Origin: Pseudomonas sp. P818 | GTDB lineage: Bacteria > Pseudomonadota > Gammaproteobacteria > Pseudomonadales > Pseudomonadaceae | Assembly: GCF_000418555.1 (NCBI RefSeq) | Contig: NZ_ATKM01000013.1 | Location: 1-64,000 of the forward strand | Direction: 5' to 3' | Length of the DNA stretch: 64,000 bases | In this document: positions 45,861 to 54,074 of the stretch, piece after piece | Layout: each line of letters starts with the position of its first letter | How positions within the stretch are numbered: position 1 is the stretch's first letter | The notes under the pieces: generated by a model | Databases searched by the model: none | What the model saw: only the letters and a program-made list of their open reading frames with translations | Told to the model about the DNA's origin: nothing | Translations under genes and position numbers: made by a program

Positions 45861-46619
45861 TCAGTTAGGGAGCGCCAGATAGGCGTCTTTCCCGTGTTTG
45901 CTGATGAACGCGGCCTTCTGCTTCGGAGTCATTTGACTGCGAGGCGTACCGGCACGAACGTCACTGCCGCTCTGTCCAGAGCCGCTGCCGTTGGCGTTGG
46001 CGGGGAACCAGTGCGGGCGCGTTTCTTTCATGTCCGCGAACCACTCCTTGAGGGTCAGCGGCTTACCGTCTTTGCCGAAGCGACCTTCTTTGGCGACGGG
46101 GTTGCCCTCGTCGTCCAGTTCGAAGTCGCGAGAAGCAGCCAACATGGCGTCCTCCATGGCGAACTTGTGCACACCGGCCTCGGATGCAGCGCCGATCACT
46201 TCGCCCTTGAGCACGCGGGAAGCGAATTTCTCGGTGCGGGACTGGTGACGTGCGGCTTCCTGGCGGGCTGCCTCAAGGTCTCGGTCATAGCTGGACTTCA
46301 TGCGTTCAGTGCGCTTGTTCAGTACTTCGTCGAGCTTGCCGGCTGCGATCAGCTTGGCCTCTTCGTCGTCTGCGAAGCGCTGCAGGATTCCGCGTACTGC
46401 GTCGGGGTCGATCCCCTCGAAGCTTTTCAGCTTCTCGCCGTGCTCCTTGAGCTTGCCCAGGAGTTCGCTGTTTTTGGCCTTGAGGCCAGCAGCGCGCTCT
46501 TCTGCACGAGCATCAATCAGAGCTTGGATCTCCGGGGTGATCTCCGGCCCTTGGCCGCCACCACCGTTACCGCCGTCGCCGCCTTCTTCCTGCATGAACA
46601 GCTGCTTGAGTTGGAACAT
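45861..46619 (-). CDS. Capsid scaffold protein
   Basis: This 252-residue, acidic, strongly helical protein has a glycine-rich N-terminal linker (EGGDGGNGGGGQG), a long coiled coil (residues 35-140, ALIDARAEERAAGLKAKNSE) and a C-terminal basic helix (MTPKQKAAFISKHGKDAY) that would bind the capsid. The composition and position directly upstream of the major capsid gene identify it as the scaffold. Confidence 0.83.
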   Translation of the reverse strand: MFQLKQLFMQEEGGDGGNGGGGQGPEITPEIQALIDARAEERAAGLKAKNSELLGKLKEHGEKLKSFEGIDPDAVRGILQRFADDEEAKLIAAGKLDEVLNKRTERMKSSYDRDLEAARQEAARHQSRTEKFASRVLKGEVIGAASEAGVHKFAMEDAMLAASRDFELDDEGNPVAKEGRFGKDGKPLTLKEWFADMKETRPHWFPANANGSGSGQSGSDVRAGTPRSQMTPKQKAAFISKHGKDAYLALPN

Positions 46620-46655
46620 GTGTTATCCCCTTGGGACTGTTGGCGCCCTTGGCGC

Positions 46656-46683
46656 ATAAAAAAGCCCCGGCATTGCCGAGGCT
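46656..46683 (-). terminator. Terminator upstream of the scaffold gene
   Basis: AGCCCCGGC (46663-46671) pairs with GCCGAGGCT (46675-46683) with one mismatch; the minus-strand transcript ends in T6. It is one of two tandem terminators before the scaffold gene. Confidence 0.75.
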
Positions 46684-46729
46684 GGAAATTTGTGCTTTGT
46701 GTGTCCCTTGTCCCAGGACAGCGGACATG

Positions 46730-46755
46730 AAAAAGCCCGCTCAGTGGCGGGCTTT
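46730..46755 (-). terminator. Terminator after the small head protein gene
   Basis: AAAGCCCGC (46732-46740) pairs perfectly with GCGGGCTTT (46747-46755), followed by T-rich sequence on the minus strand. It is tandem with the terminator at 46656-46683. Confidence 0.8.
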
Positions 46756-46759
46756 GGTG

Positions 46760-47053
46760 TCAATCTGCAGCGGTGAAGTCGACGTAGTAAGCCTTGCCTG
46801 CAATCAGTCGATCAGCGACCCGCTTGACGATGTTTAGCTCAATGGAACCGCTGGGCGTACTTGCACCGAAGACGGCGTTCTCTGCTGCCTTCTCTTCTGC
46901 TGAAGCACTGCTTCCAGCAATTACAACGCCGAACTGGCACTTAACCAGCCGATCTTCCAGTGGCTGACTCTGGTTGTATGCGTAGCGGCCTTCTACTGCC
47001 GAGTTGAAGATCATTTTGCAGCGCATAACCGGAGCTTCGTTGGTATCACTCAT
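46760..47053 (-). CDS. Small conserved phage head-region protein
   Basis: This 97-residue protein (MSDTNEAPVMRCKMIFNSAV ... KAYYVDFTAAD) follows a pattern seen in small phage proteins with an MRCKM strand near the start and a YVDFTPA-like end. It has an OB- or beta-barrel-like alternation. It is flanked by terminators on both sides, so it is its own transcription unit in the absence of antitermination. A decoration or accessory head protein is possible; function unknown. Confidence 0.65.
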   Translation of the reverse strand: MSDTNEAPVMRCKMIFNSAVEGRYAYNQSQPLEDRLVKCQFGVVIAGSSASAEEKAAENAVFGASTPSGSIELNIVKRVADRLIAGKAYYVDFTAAD

Positions 47054-47104
47054 TTGACAGTCCTCTATGGTTCGCAGGAGGGCCTATCAGTCTTTCGCCT
47101 GCAT

Positions 47105-47128
47105 GAAAAAGCCCGCGTTATGCGGGCT
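47105..47128 (-). terminator. Terminator between small head-region genes
   Basis: AGCCCGC (47110-47116) pairs with GCGGGCT (47122-47128), then T5 on the minus strand. Same stem sequence as the terminator at 35525-35543. Confidence 0.8.
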
Positions 47129-47131
47129 ATG

Positions 47132-47251
47132 TTAACTGGAAAAGTGCTTTACTCTGCGCAGGATTCTTGCGATCAACTCCTGCTTCGTATCTTCTTGTCG
47201 CCGCTCTTCTCTCTTGCGACGGGCTTCGTCAATGTCAGCCAATTTGCTCAT
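47132..47251 (-). CDS. Small charged phage protein
   Basis: A 39-residue, highly charged helical peptide (MSKLADIDEARRKREERRQE ...). Its ATG overlaps the previous stop (ATGA at 47248-47251), which is the best evidence that it is translated. Function unknown. Confidence 0.5.
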   Translation of the reverse strand: MSKLADIDEARRKREERRQEDTKQELIARILRRVKHFSS

Positions 47252-47496
47252 CCGATCACCACCCTCTCCCCACGCATGAAACAGGAAGCGCACAGCAACT
47301 GCTTCGTGCCGCCGCTCTTCTTGCCGGCCTTGATGGTCACGCCGGTCTTGGTCTCGATGACTTCCATTCCGCCGCATCGGTGGCAGCTGACGATATCAGC
47401 CGGGCGTGACGCCTTTACCCGATCCAGTACGCGCTGTTTCGGCGTGTCTGGCGGGGGCGTGCCGTTGATTACGGTGAATCGGCGATTATCGGTCAT
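47248..47496 (-). CDS. Small zinc-binding phage protein
   Basis: An 82-residue protein with a four-cysteine zinc knuckle, CHRCGG at its centre and CASC near the end, joined by a basic segment (TGVTIKAGKKSGGTK). The ATG at 47496 was taken because it follows closely on the previous gene; longer in-frame starts overlap it more. Function unknown. Confidence 0.6.
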   Translation of the reverse strand: MTDNRRFTVINGTPPPDTPKQRVLDRVKASRPADIVSCHRCGGMEVIETKTGVTIKAGKKSGGTKQLLCASCFMRGERVVIG

Positions 47497-47695
47497 TACG
47501 GACGGCATCTTCCAATGACCAGCCTTCAAACCAGGCGTCATGGCAAGCCTGCCATTGGTCGACCGAACTACCTGTTTTAGCCGGCATCCGATCCTGCATG
47601 AGCCATGGATTTGATAGCTCATCCATACCATTGGCCCGCGCGTTGGCCCCGTCTTTTTGGATCTGATCTAAGTCAAAACAAATCTCTTTATGCAT
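47486..47695 (-). CDS. Ribosome modulation factor-like small protein
   Basis: A 69-residue protein with the RMF/CrpP-like pattern: GANARANGMDELSNPW followed by WQACHDAWFEGWSLEDAV. RMF-like small proteins are frequent in Pseudomonas phages and plasmids; RMF binds the ribosome, while most phage copies are unstudied. It overlaps the next gene by 11 bases. Confidence 0.6.
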   Translation of the reverse strand: MHKEICFDLDQIQKDGANARANGMDELSNPWLMQDRMPAKTGSSVDQWQACHDAWFEGWSLEDAVRNDR

Positions 47696-47722
47696 GGCGT
47701 GCTCCGCTTTGATACCGCAAGC

Positions 47723-48811
47723 TTACGCCGCAATACCTACCCGCTCAAACAGCGCTTCGTCGCGCTTGCGCAGTTCTTCCAAGGTGTAGACCTTGCCCTT
47801 GTCGTTGGTGAAGCGGTCGATGTCCACCTTGCCATCGCGGAACAGCTTGCCGCGTGTGGCTCCAAGCACTTCATCCTGAAACGCTGCAGGCTTGTTGCGC
47901 AGCCACTGGGTATAAGTAACGTCGTCTGCCACGTATCCGTCCATGCTCGCCTGAGTGCCCCTGCCGATCTCTTCGGCGGACAGCCCAAGCTCCCTCCAGC
48001 CTTTGATCACCGGAACCGATGTGCTCCGGCAGTTGATGTGCCGTGGCGGCTGCGGTCCTTCGCCGATCTTGAATGTCTTGCCCGACAAGCTGGCACACGT
48101 GATTGTGGTCCGACCGTCCAAGGTGGCCAGAAACTGCCACTCGCTGACCAGATCGTCGTTCGCCGCGTAGAAAGCCTGCCGCGTGTAGTTGCTCAGGTGG
48201 TTGACGGCTGTTCTGACGATAGACTCAGCGTCGCGCCGGTCGATCTCAAGCAGCCCGTCAGCGTACCCATTGGCGCGCGTTCCACGAATGCGGCGAACCA
48301 TCTGGTCGACCGTTTCGCCTTCCACGAACCCGATGCGGATGGCATCGCGAATGCGTGTCAGGCGGTTGGCCTCGATGTTCTGTGTGTACTCGCGTAGCAG
48401 TTTTCCCTGAAACGGCCTGGCCATCGCAGCGGCGTAGACCTGCTGAGCGTTTACTGAGTTGATCGGCACCACGACCTGCACAGCCTGCGGGATGGTCGCA
48501 GTCAGTAGGTTCTGCTGATAAGTAGCTTCGTACTCGACGTAAGCCAACAACTCGCCATCCAGATCGCGCCTCAGCGCTGCGTATGCCTGCGAGTTCAGCG
48601 ACTGAACCGATAGTAGCAGCTGGTCCAGCCGCTCAACGGTGAAGCTGCCAGGCGGCATTTGCTCGATTGCTGCCATCAGGCGTGCAAACAGGTCGGAGTC
48701 CACCCGGTTCAGCAGCGCGATCATGCGCCGCACAACGCCGTTGCTGAATCGCTGCATGCTCACCGCATGGGCGATCTCAGCGTCAGCCAGGCGATTGTTG
48801 ACGGTGGCCAT
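47723..48811 (-). CDS. Phage minor head protein (SPP1 gp7/Mu gpF-like)
   Basis: This is a 362-residue minor head protein. The family core is in the middle: RLTRIRDAIRIGFVEGETVD, ESIVRTAVNHLSNYTRQAFY, and FLATLDGRTTITCASLSGK with GEGPQPPRHINCRSTSVPV. The protein stabilises the portal region. Its start overlaps the portal stop by one base. Confidence 0.9.
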   Translation of the reverse strand: MATVNNRLADAEIAHAVSMQRFSNGVVRRMIALLNRVDSDLFARLMAAIEQMPPGSFTVERLDQLLLSVQSLNSQAYAALRRDLDGELLAYVEYEATYQQNLLTATIPQAVQVVVPINSVNAQQVYAAAMARPFQGKLLREYTQNIEANRLTRIRDAIRIGFVEGETVDQMVRRIRGTRANGYADGLLEIDRRDAESIVRTAVNHLSNYTRQAFYAANDDLVSEWQFLATLDGRTTITCASLSGKTFKIGEGPQPPRHINCRSTSVPVIKGWRELGLSAEEIGRGTQASMDGYVADDVTYTQWLRNKPAAFQDEVLGATRGKLFRDGKVDIDRFTNDKGKVYTLEELRKRDEALFERVGIAA

Positions 48812-50181
48812 CAGACCAGACCCAGTCTAGGCCCTTGGCTTTCAATGCGCTCGCGCTCGTTCGCCCAATCCAGCTCACTGGCCAGCACACCCCGGCGCTT
48901 GTACTCGCTGAACAGGGTTTCATCAGACAGCTTGCCCTGCGCAGCCATGTTGAGCAGCAGCGGCAGGGTTGTCTCGGGAACGTAGTCGGCGGCAAAGTTG
49001 CCATTGGCCTGAACGTGGCCGCCCTCCGCCTCGCCGATATAGTCGGCCATGATCTGCAGCACCTGGGCGTAGGCGTCCTCGAACTGGGTCGCCATCATCT
49101 GAAGCGGCGACATTTCGATTGCTGCGTCTTCCTTGGCCTGCTCGGCTGTCTTCGGCGACGAGTTTTCGACGCGGAGCAGCTTGGCGCCGGCAATCCGCAT
49201 CTCTTCGAGCAGATCCTTGAGCGATACGCGACCGGCCTCGATGGCCTTGCCGGTGTGCTCAACGAACGACAGCTTGGCCTCGGCGTTATCGTTGCGCACC
49301 AGGCGACCGCCGCCCACTTCGATCTCTGCGTCCTTCTCGAAGCCGGCGCCGAACAGGATCGGGACGCGGGCGTAGTGCAGGATGGTGTCCTGATCGCTCT
49401 GGCTCTGCCAGTGCTTGACGTTCAGGTGCGCCAGCTCCAGCAGCGGCGGCTTTGCCGACATGAAGCCTGTGCGCTTGGTGTAGAGCGCCACGATTGGGAT
49501 GTAACCCAGGCTGGTCACGCCTTCATCGTACAGCGACCAGCCGTCCTTGCCGTTGTTACGGTAGACGGCCCAGTAACCAGGCTCCAGCACGCGAACCTGC
49601 TCGATGTGCTTCTCGGCAAAAGCGCCCTGCTCTTCGGACACAAGCTCCATAAAACGGAACTGGGTCAGTTGGCCGCCTTCCTCTCTCCAGCCAAGCAGCT
49701 GTTCCGGGCGGACGAGGATTGCGTACGGGCGGGCATTGACTGCAATCAGGTCAGCCGCCGTCACCACGCCTTCAGGCTGATCAGGCTGCGCGATGTTCTG
49801 GAAGTCGACGTAGGCGAAACTGATCGCCTTGCCAAGGGCATCCTCGAACCAGACGCGCCCGAACACGGTGCCGTCGTTGCCCTGCTGGTCGATGTCCTGC
49901 CAATACTCTTGCAAGCGCGCCGGCACGTCGTCGCCAAGCTGGATTGGCTCGGCAAAGACTCGGCTGCCCATGTTCGAGATGGTCTCGCTGTACGCAGGCA
50001 GTAGCGTCGATGTTTCCAGGCGGCACTTGTACGCCTCGGAGTCCTCAGCCGGCCAGCGCGGCAGCAGCGCTTCCCCAGCCTCGCGCATAGCCAGCGTTCC
50101 ACCCAGCAGCGGGCCGACGATAGACAGGTACTCGCGCATCTTCACCACAGCCGGGTGCAGTACGCTCGGATCGTCGGTCAT
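48811..50181 (-). CDS. Portal protein (DUF4055)
   Basis: The 456-residue portal subunit of the DUF4055 group has PLLGGTLAMREAGEALLPRWP near the start, KCRLETSTLLPAYSETISNMG, a conserved IPIVALYTKRTGF stretch, and a long C-terminal crown helix region (EMSPLQMMATQFEDAYAQVL). Twelve copies form the DNA gate at one capsid vertex. It lies between the large terminase and minor head genes. Confidence 0.9.
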   Translation of the reverse strand: MTDDPSVLHPAVVKMREYLSIVGPLLGGTLAMREAGEALLPRWPAEDSEAYKCRLETSTLLPAYSETISNMGSRVFAEPIQLGDDVPARLQEYWQDIDQQGNDGTVFGRVWFEDALGKAISFAYVDFQNIAQPDQPEGVVTAADLIAVNARPYAILVRPEQLLGWREEGGQLTQFRFMELVSEEQGAFAEKHIEQVRVLEPGYWAVYRNNGKDGWSLYDEGVTSLGYIPIVALYTKRTGFMSAKPPLLELAHLNVKHWQSQSDQDTILHYARVPILFGAGFEKDAEIEVGGGRLVRNDNAEAKLSFVEHTGKAIEAGRVSLKDLLEEMRIAGAKLLRVENSSPKTAEQAKEDAAIEMSPLQMMATQFEDAYAQVLQIMADYIGEAEGGHVQANGNFAADYVPETTLPLLLNMAAQGKLSDETLFSEYKRRGVLASELDWANERERIESQGPRLGLV

Positions 50182-50184
50182 CGG

Positions 50185-51480
50185 TCACATCCTTAAGGGC
50201 TGAGAGGTCGCCACTCGGCGCACAATCGGGTATTCGTGGTGTATGAAGTAGCCCCCGGCGTCAGGCCGGTGGTCGTTGCCCTGCGACTTGTCGGGCTCGC
50301 CATTGGCTGCCCAAACCTGTTGCTCCAGGTCGTCGGCGTACATCGGGCACTTGTCGGCGTTCACCTTGTACCGGCGCTCGCCTGCTGCGTTGTGAAACAT
50401 GGCGTTCATGGCGTTCACCCGATCCTTGACGGGCGGGTTTGCGGCCGGGGCCTTGACCTTGAAGCCTGCCTGCTTGAGCAGGTCGATATCGGTCGCGCTG
50501 GCGTTCACCGACTTGCGGGAGTCGCCAGAGGCGTCCGGGTAGATCAGGATCTCGCACGTCTTGTGGTACGCGCCGTTCTCGTAGCGCCAGTAGCGCTCCT
50601 TGATGCGCTTGATCATGTCCGGCGTGTCGTAGCCGTCGACCAGCTCATCCACAGCGCATGGCAGGCCTTCGCGCTTCACGTGGGTGATCGCACTCATCTT
50701 GCCGACGTTGAAGTCCATCCCGATGTGCAGCGCCTCGCCAGGCTGGTGCACTTCCTTGCAGCCGTTCAGTTTGCGGTCGTAGGCGTGGTAGACCGTGCCA
50801 GACAGCAGGTTGACGAACTGGCCATCCAGATAGGCCTGGATCAGCTGCGGCGGGTAGGACTCCTTGAGGGAGTCGATGTAGTCACCCGGGAGGTTTAGCT
50901 CATTGTCGTAGGTCGATGCCTGGATCAGCCCGTACAGCGCCTGAAGGTGCGGCTTCTCGCGCAACTGCTTCACGAACTGCTGATAGACGAACTTGAAGCC
51001 CTCTGGCGTTGTCGTCACATCGACGCCGTTTTTCAGGCCGTCCACGTTGTAACGCATCCGGGCAATGATCTTGCGCCAGGCGTGCTGTGCCTTGAGCACC
51101 GGCAGGACATCCAGCTCATCGACCAGGGCGTGCCCGATCTTGAAGCCAACGATGGTCTGTGGCTTCTCCATCGAACGGCAGATGGTCGTGCTGCGCCACC
51201 GGCCGCCAGAGTAAAACTCGACCTCTTTGTCGCCTTCCTTCGTCTTGACCTTTAGGCCCCAGTCGAAGGCCACTTCCTCGATGGTCGGAAAGAAGATGTC
51301 GCGGATCTGCGGGTAGGTCGGAGCGAAATAGCCGGAGTTGATCCCCGGCCATTCCCACACGTGCTTGCAGATGCCAGCAGAGCCTACCCACGTCTTGCCC
51401 GAGCCGAACCCGGCGACGAATGCCCGGAACTTGTGCGGCAGCCCGATGAACTGCCCCTGCGGCACATTAAGCGTCGGCAT
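50185..51480 (-). CDS. Terminase large subunit
   Basis: This 431-residue DNA-packaging motor has the ATPase Walker A AGFGSGKTWVGS near residue 25, the Walker B/catalytic region LVDELDVLP near residue 115, and a C-terminal RNase H-like nuclease with acidic residues in HIGMDFNVGKMSA and IYPDASGDSRKS. It cuts concatemers and pumps DNA into proheads. It overlaps the small subunit by 14 bases. Confidence 0.94.
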   Translation of the reverse strand: MPTLNVPQGQFIGLPHKFRAFVAGFGSGKTWVGSAGICKHVWEWPGINSGYFAPTYPQIRDIFFPTIEEVAFDWGLKVKTKEGDKEVEFYSGGRWRSTTICRSMEKPQTIVGFKIGHALVDELDVLPVLKAQHAWRKIIARMRYNVDGLKNGVDVTTTPEGFKFVYQQFVKQLREKPHLQALYGLIQASTYDNELNLPGDYIDSLKESYPPQLIQAYLDGQFVNLLSGTVYHAYDRKLNGCKEVHQPGEALHIGMDFNVGKMSAITHVKREGLPCAVDELVDGYDTPDMIKRIKERYWRYENGAYHKTCEILIYPDASGDSRKSVNASATDIDLLKQAGFKVKAPAANPPVKDRVNAMNAMFHNAAGERRYKVNADKCPMYADDLEQQVWAANGEPDKSQGNDHRPDAGGYFIHHEYPIVRRVATSQPLRM

Positions 51481-51928
51481 CGCGCTTCCTGGCGTCGACG
51501 ATCTCGACCTCTACCCGGGCCGGCGTTTTGTCGCCCAGTTCAGTCTCGGCCTTGGTCTGCCGATTCACGTAAACGTCGCCGCATTCCTTCGCAGCCTGCT
51601 CGAGCACCTGCAGAGCAAGGCGAGCGTTGCGGCTGCTCTCGGCCTTCTCGACCAGGCGGCCCAGCATGCGGAGCCGGTACGATCGATTGGCGATTGGGAT
51701 CTCGGCGGTGTCTTCGCGGAAGCGCTTGCGGGTGTCGTGGAACAGCGTCACCCAGCGCTTGGCAAGATCCTTTCCGGCTCGCTTCGTCGGGTCGTGCTGC
51801 TCACACTGCTGACGGCTGATCTCAATGCCGAACTCTTCCTTTACCGAGGCGGCAACTTGCGACGGCGTGTCAAAGCAGGCCAGGGCCTGAACTATGAAGC
51901 TCTTCACCTCATTATTCAGAGCTGCCAT
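51467..51928 (-). CDS. Terminase small subunit (DUF2280)
   Basis: A 153-residue DNA-recognition subunit of the terminase with the DUF2280 pattern: MAALNNEVKSFIVQALACFD, PSQVAASVKEEFGIEISRQQ (helix-turn-helix), AKRWVTLFHDTRKRF and RSYRLRMLGRLVEKAESSRN. It binds the packaging start site and hands DNA to the large subunit. Confidence 0.88.
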   Translation of the reverse strand: MAALNNEVKSFIVQALACFDTPSQVAASVKEEFGIEISRQQCEQHDPTKRAGKDLAKRWVTLFHDTRKRFREDTAEIPIANRSYRLRMLGRLVEKAESSRNARLALQVLEQAAKECGDVYVNRQTKAETELGDKTPARVEVEIVDARKRDADA

Positions 51929-51959
51929 AGGTTCACGTCCGTCTCGGGTCTGTCAGAGG

Positions 51960-52583
51960 TCATGCCGACTTCAGCAGACAGGTTCCGCAGGCCCTCGCAA
52001 TATTGATCTTGGCCACCTCGGGCGCCTTGTTGGCTGCCTCAACCATGGCCTTCACGACTTCGTTCGCACCGTACCGGCGAACGACACCAACGAACTCTTC
52101 GACGTCATGGCCGCGCAGCTTCAGCTTGGGCTGGCCTTCGTCGGTGAACTGCGGCTCACCTTCGGCGTTGGTCTTTTGTTCCATGTGGTACAGCTCATGC
52201 TCTACCAAGGCGCAGAACTCAGCATCGGAGCACTCTGCGCAGTAATCAGCGGCCAAGGTGATCAGGAAGCTCGGCACGTATCCGAACCACTGCAGCATTT
52301 GCTGTTCCTGTCTTCCCTTCTGCCAGGCGCCGCAGCGAAAGGTCACGTCTTCGCACTGCCCAAGCACCCAGCGACCTTGCTTCTCGAAACCACCAGCAGC
52401 CCACAGGAACGCGATTGGCGCATCCTTCAGGTGTCCGTGGTCTTCGTTGAATAGCGGTGCACCCTCGAGCACGAAGGTATCCATGGCCCACTGCAGCACT
52501 TCAGGTGCCGGTATGTAGGCTTCTGCCCAGTCTTTGCCATCGGCGAACTGGCCAATGGTCTCGGGCGGCATCGGGCGTGTCAC
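51960..52583 (-). CDS. Putative phage metallopeptidase
   Basis: A 207-residue protein with a zinc-peptidase-like HExxH in LVEHELYHMEQ (residues about 130-140) after DAEFCAL, and the N-terminal WAEAYIPAPEVLQWAMDTFV. Similar putative metallopeptidases lie beside terminase genes in other phages. The substrate is unknown, and a role in prohead processing is only a guess. Confidence 0.72.
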   Translation of the reverse strand: MTRPMPPETIGQFADGKDWAEAYIPAPEVLQWAMDTFVLEGAPLFNEDHGHLKDAPIAFLWAAGGFEKQGRWVLGQCEDVTFRCGAWQKGRQEQQMLQWFGYVPSFLITLAADYCAECSDAEFCALVEHELYHMEQKTNAEGEPQFTDEGQPKLKLRGHDVEEFVGVVRRYGANEVVKAMVEAANKAPEVAKINIARACGTCLLKSA

Positions 52584-52876
52584 TCAAACCACCCTGTCGC
52601 CTCGTTACCGCAGCCACGGCAGTACACAGCACCACTGGCGTGGCCAGGCTTGCGCGAGATGTAGAAGTCGAAGCTCCCGCAATCACATTTGAAGCTCTCG
52701 TCACCTTCGCACGGGCCGAATGGATGCTTGAACGCTCCACGGTGAGTTGCGCACTTCGGGCACTCAAGCTGAGTTGTTCCGGCCGGCGCGGTGGCTACCC
52801 ACTCATGCCGGCAGTTACCGCACACTGCGTCACCGACCGAATGGCGAGTTTTCGGCTTCAGCTCGACTACGCTCAC
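52580..52876 (-). CDS. Small zinc-ribbon phage protein
   Basis: This 98-residue protein has three cysteine pairs: CGNC near residue 19, CPKC near 39, CDCG near 64 and CRGCG near 88, so it may bind two zinc ions. I placed the start at GTG 52876, overlapping the upstream stop as GTGA, as in neighbouring couplings. Function unknown. Confidence 0.65.
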   Translation of the reverse strand: MSVVELKPKTRHSVGDAVCGNCRHEWVATAPAGTTQLECPKCATHRGAFKHPFGPCEGDESFKCDCGSFDFYISRKPGHASGAVYCRGCGNEATGWFE

Positions 52877-53046
52877 GCCAACGCCCACCCAGCCAAAAGC
52901 CCGAGGCTGTAGATCAGCGCAATGCACAGCAGGAACATGGCGGCCATGAAGCGCACCCAGGCGACGAGATAGTCGTCAGTACGGAACGACAGGCGCCAGA
53001 ACACCACCGCAGCTGCGAACAGGAGTGCGGGGATTAGCCAGGCCAT
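52873..53046 (-). CDS. Small two-helix membrane protein
   Basis: A 57-residue frame, MAWLIPALLFAAAVVFWRLS then a short charged link and MAAMFLLCIALIYSLGLLAG. Two membrane segments, flanked by a holin-like gene and the zinc-ribbon gene. It could be a second holin or antiholin. The GTGA overlap with the next gene supports translation. Confidence 0.6.
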   Translation of the reverse strand: MAWLIPALLFAAAVVFWRLSFRTDDYLVAWVRFMAAMFLLCIALIYSLGLLAGWALA

Positions 53047-53074
53047 GGTCAGATACCATCGTATTCTTCGCGCT

Positions 53075-53464
53075 TCATTTCCACACCGCCTGCTTGATCT
53101 CGCGGATCATGTCGGGGAGGCTCATGTCCTTGCGCAGCTCGGCGTAGGCGAACCAGGCGCGGACCAGCACCCAAGCCGGGAGGCCGCACACGAATATCAG
53201 GCCAGCCAGCGCAACCAGCCCCAGGTCATCCTGTGCCCAGTGCAGCAGGTCGAACCAGCGGATCACGAATGCGCCACCGGCCAGGCTCGATACCACAGTC
53301 GAGATCATGGCAACGACGAACTCCCGCACCGTCTTAGGTAGGGTCATCGCCATTACGACGATGGTGACCAGCACCGCGGCGAGCGCACCCAAGACGCCGA
53401 GCTTGTACAGGGCAAGGCCGCCAACTGCTGTCGAGGCTGGTTCGGTCATTTCGCGGACACTCAT
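53075..53464 (-). CDS. Probable holin
   Basis: This 129-residue integral membrane protein has three to four hydrophobic helices: LGVLGALAAVLVTIVVMAMT, FVVAMISTVVSSLAGGAFVI and LGLVALAGLIFVCGLPAWVL. A basic C-terminal tail (RKDMSLPDMIREIKQAVWK) follows. CAGGAA 8 bases before the second ATG favours the start at 53464 over the one at 53470. Position just downstream of the late promoter suggests a holin, which would time lysis; family not proven. Confidence 0.68.
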   Translation of the reverse strand: MSVREMTEPASTAVGGLALYKLGVLGALAAVLVTIVVMAMTLPKTVREFVVAMISTVVSSLAGGAFVIRWFDLLHWAQDDLGLVALAGLIFVCGLPAWVLVRAWFAYAELRKDMSLPDMIREIKQAVWK

Positions 53465-53750
53465 AGGCATTTCCTGGCCCTTCGCCGGGCCGGCACTGCG
53501 AGGAATAAAACGCCGGCAGGGTAACCGGCAGAGGGCTGCTGGGGAGCAGCGGAGCAATAAGCACCCGCACGATTTGAGCATCGCCCTTTCGGGCCAGCAC
53601 TACCGGTACGACCAGCGTTCTAGGCTTGGCGGGTAATCGGCATCAGATTGCCGGTTTATCACCGGTATCCGAGCATTTCAGGCATAAAAGTGCCGAATTG
53701 GAAGCCCACCAGTTGGCTCAACCTTTCGATGAATTCGGCTGGTCGGCGGG
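53465..53750. other. Short non-coding stretch in the late leader
   Basis: This stretch of 286 bases between the holin start and the small lipoprotein gene shows no believable gene. It includes short inverted words around CCGGC, without a T-run. Nothing further could be recognised. Confidence 0.35.
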
Positions 53751-53966
53751 CTAAATCGTGGCGCCTACCTGTATCAGGCAGTCGCTGTAAATGGCGTTCT
53801 TGGCTTCGTCATCGAGCGGCAGCGGGATTTCGGAGACTGCTTTGGCGCAGTACTCCATGCGCTGCATGACACGCTCTGAGGCGTGGCGACTGAAGGCCAC
53901 CGCAGCAGGGTCTGGCTCTACTGCGCAACCAGATAGCAGCACGGCCAACAGAGCGAGTCTGTGCAT
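53751..53966 (-). CDS. Small phage lipoprotein
   Basis: A 71-residue lipoprotein. The signal peptide is MHRLALLAVLLSGCAV with a canonical LSGC lipobox, so Cys14 would be lipidated. The mature part is short with two further Cys (MEYCAKAV and YSDCLIQ). It is the first gene after the candidate late promoter and terminator. It may be an envelope moron or a lysis accessory. Confidence 0.6.
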   Translation of the reverse strand: MHRLALLAVLLSGCAVEPDPAAVAFSRHASERVMQRMEYCAKAVSEIPLPLDDEAKNAIYSDCLIQVGATI

Positions 53967-53982
53967 GCTGCCTCCAGAAACG

Positions 53983-54010
53983 AAAAAGCCCCGGCACTAG
54001 GCCAGGGCTT
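53983..54010 (-). terminator. tR'-like terminator downstream of Q and the late promoter
   Basis: AAGCCCCGGC (53986-53995) pairs with GCCAGGGCTT (54001-54010) with one mismatch; T5 follows on the minus strand. It stands 30 bases downstream of a strong leftward promoter, the lambda pR'-tR' layout. Confidence 0.8.
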
Positions 54011-54040
54011 CAAAGCGGTAAAACCGCATCATTAGCCGGA

Positions 54041-54068
54041 ATACTACTCCTCTGGCTGCCACTGTCAA
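54041..54068 (-). promoter_or_regulatory. Candidate late promoter pR'
   Basis: Minus strand: -35 TTGACA (54068-54063), 16-base spacer, -10 TAGTAT (54046-54041). It starts just after the Q stop codon and fires into the terminator at 53983-54010. A small hairpin GCGGT-AAA-ACCGC (54015-54027) lies in the early transcript and could pause polymerase for Q loading (inference). Confidence 0.65.
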
Positions 54069-54074
54069 GCGCTG

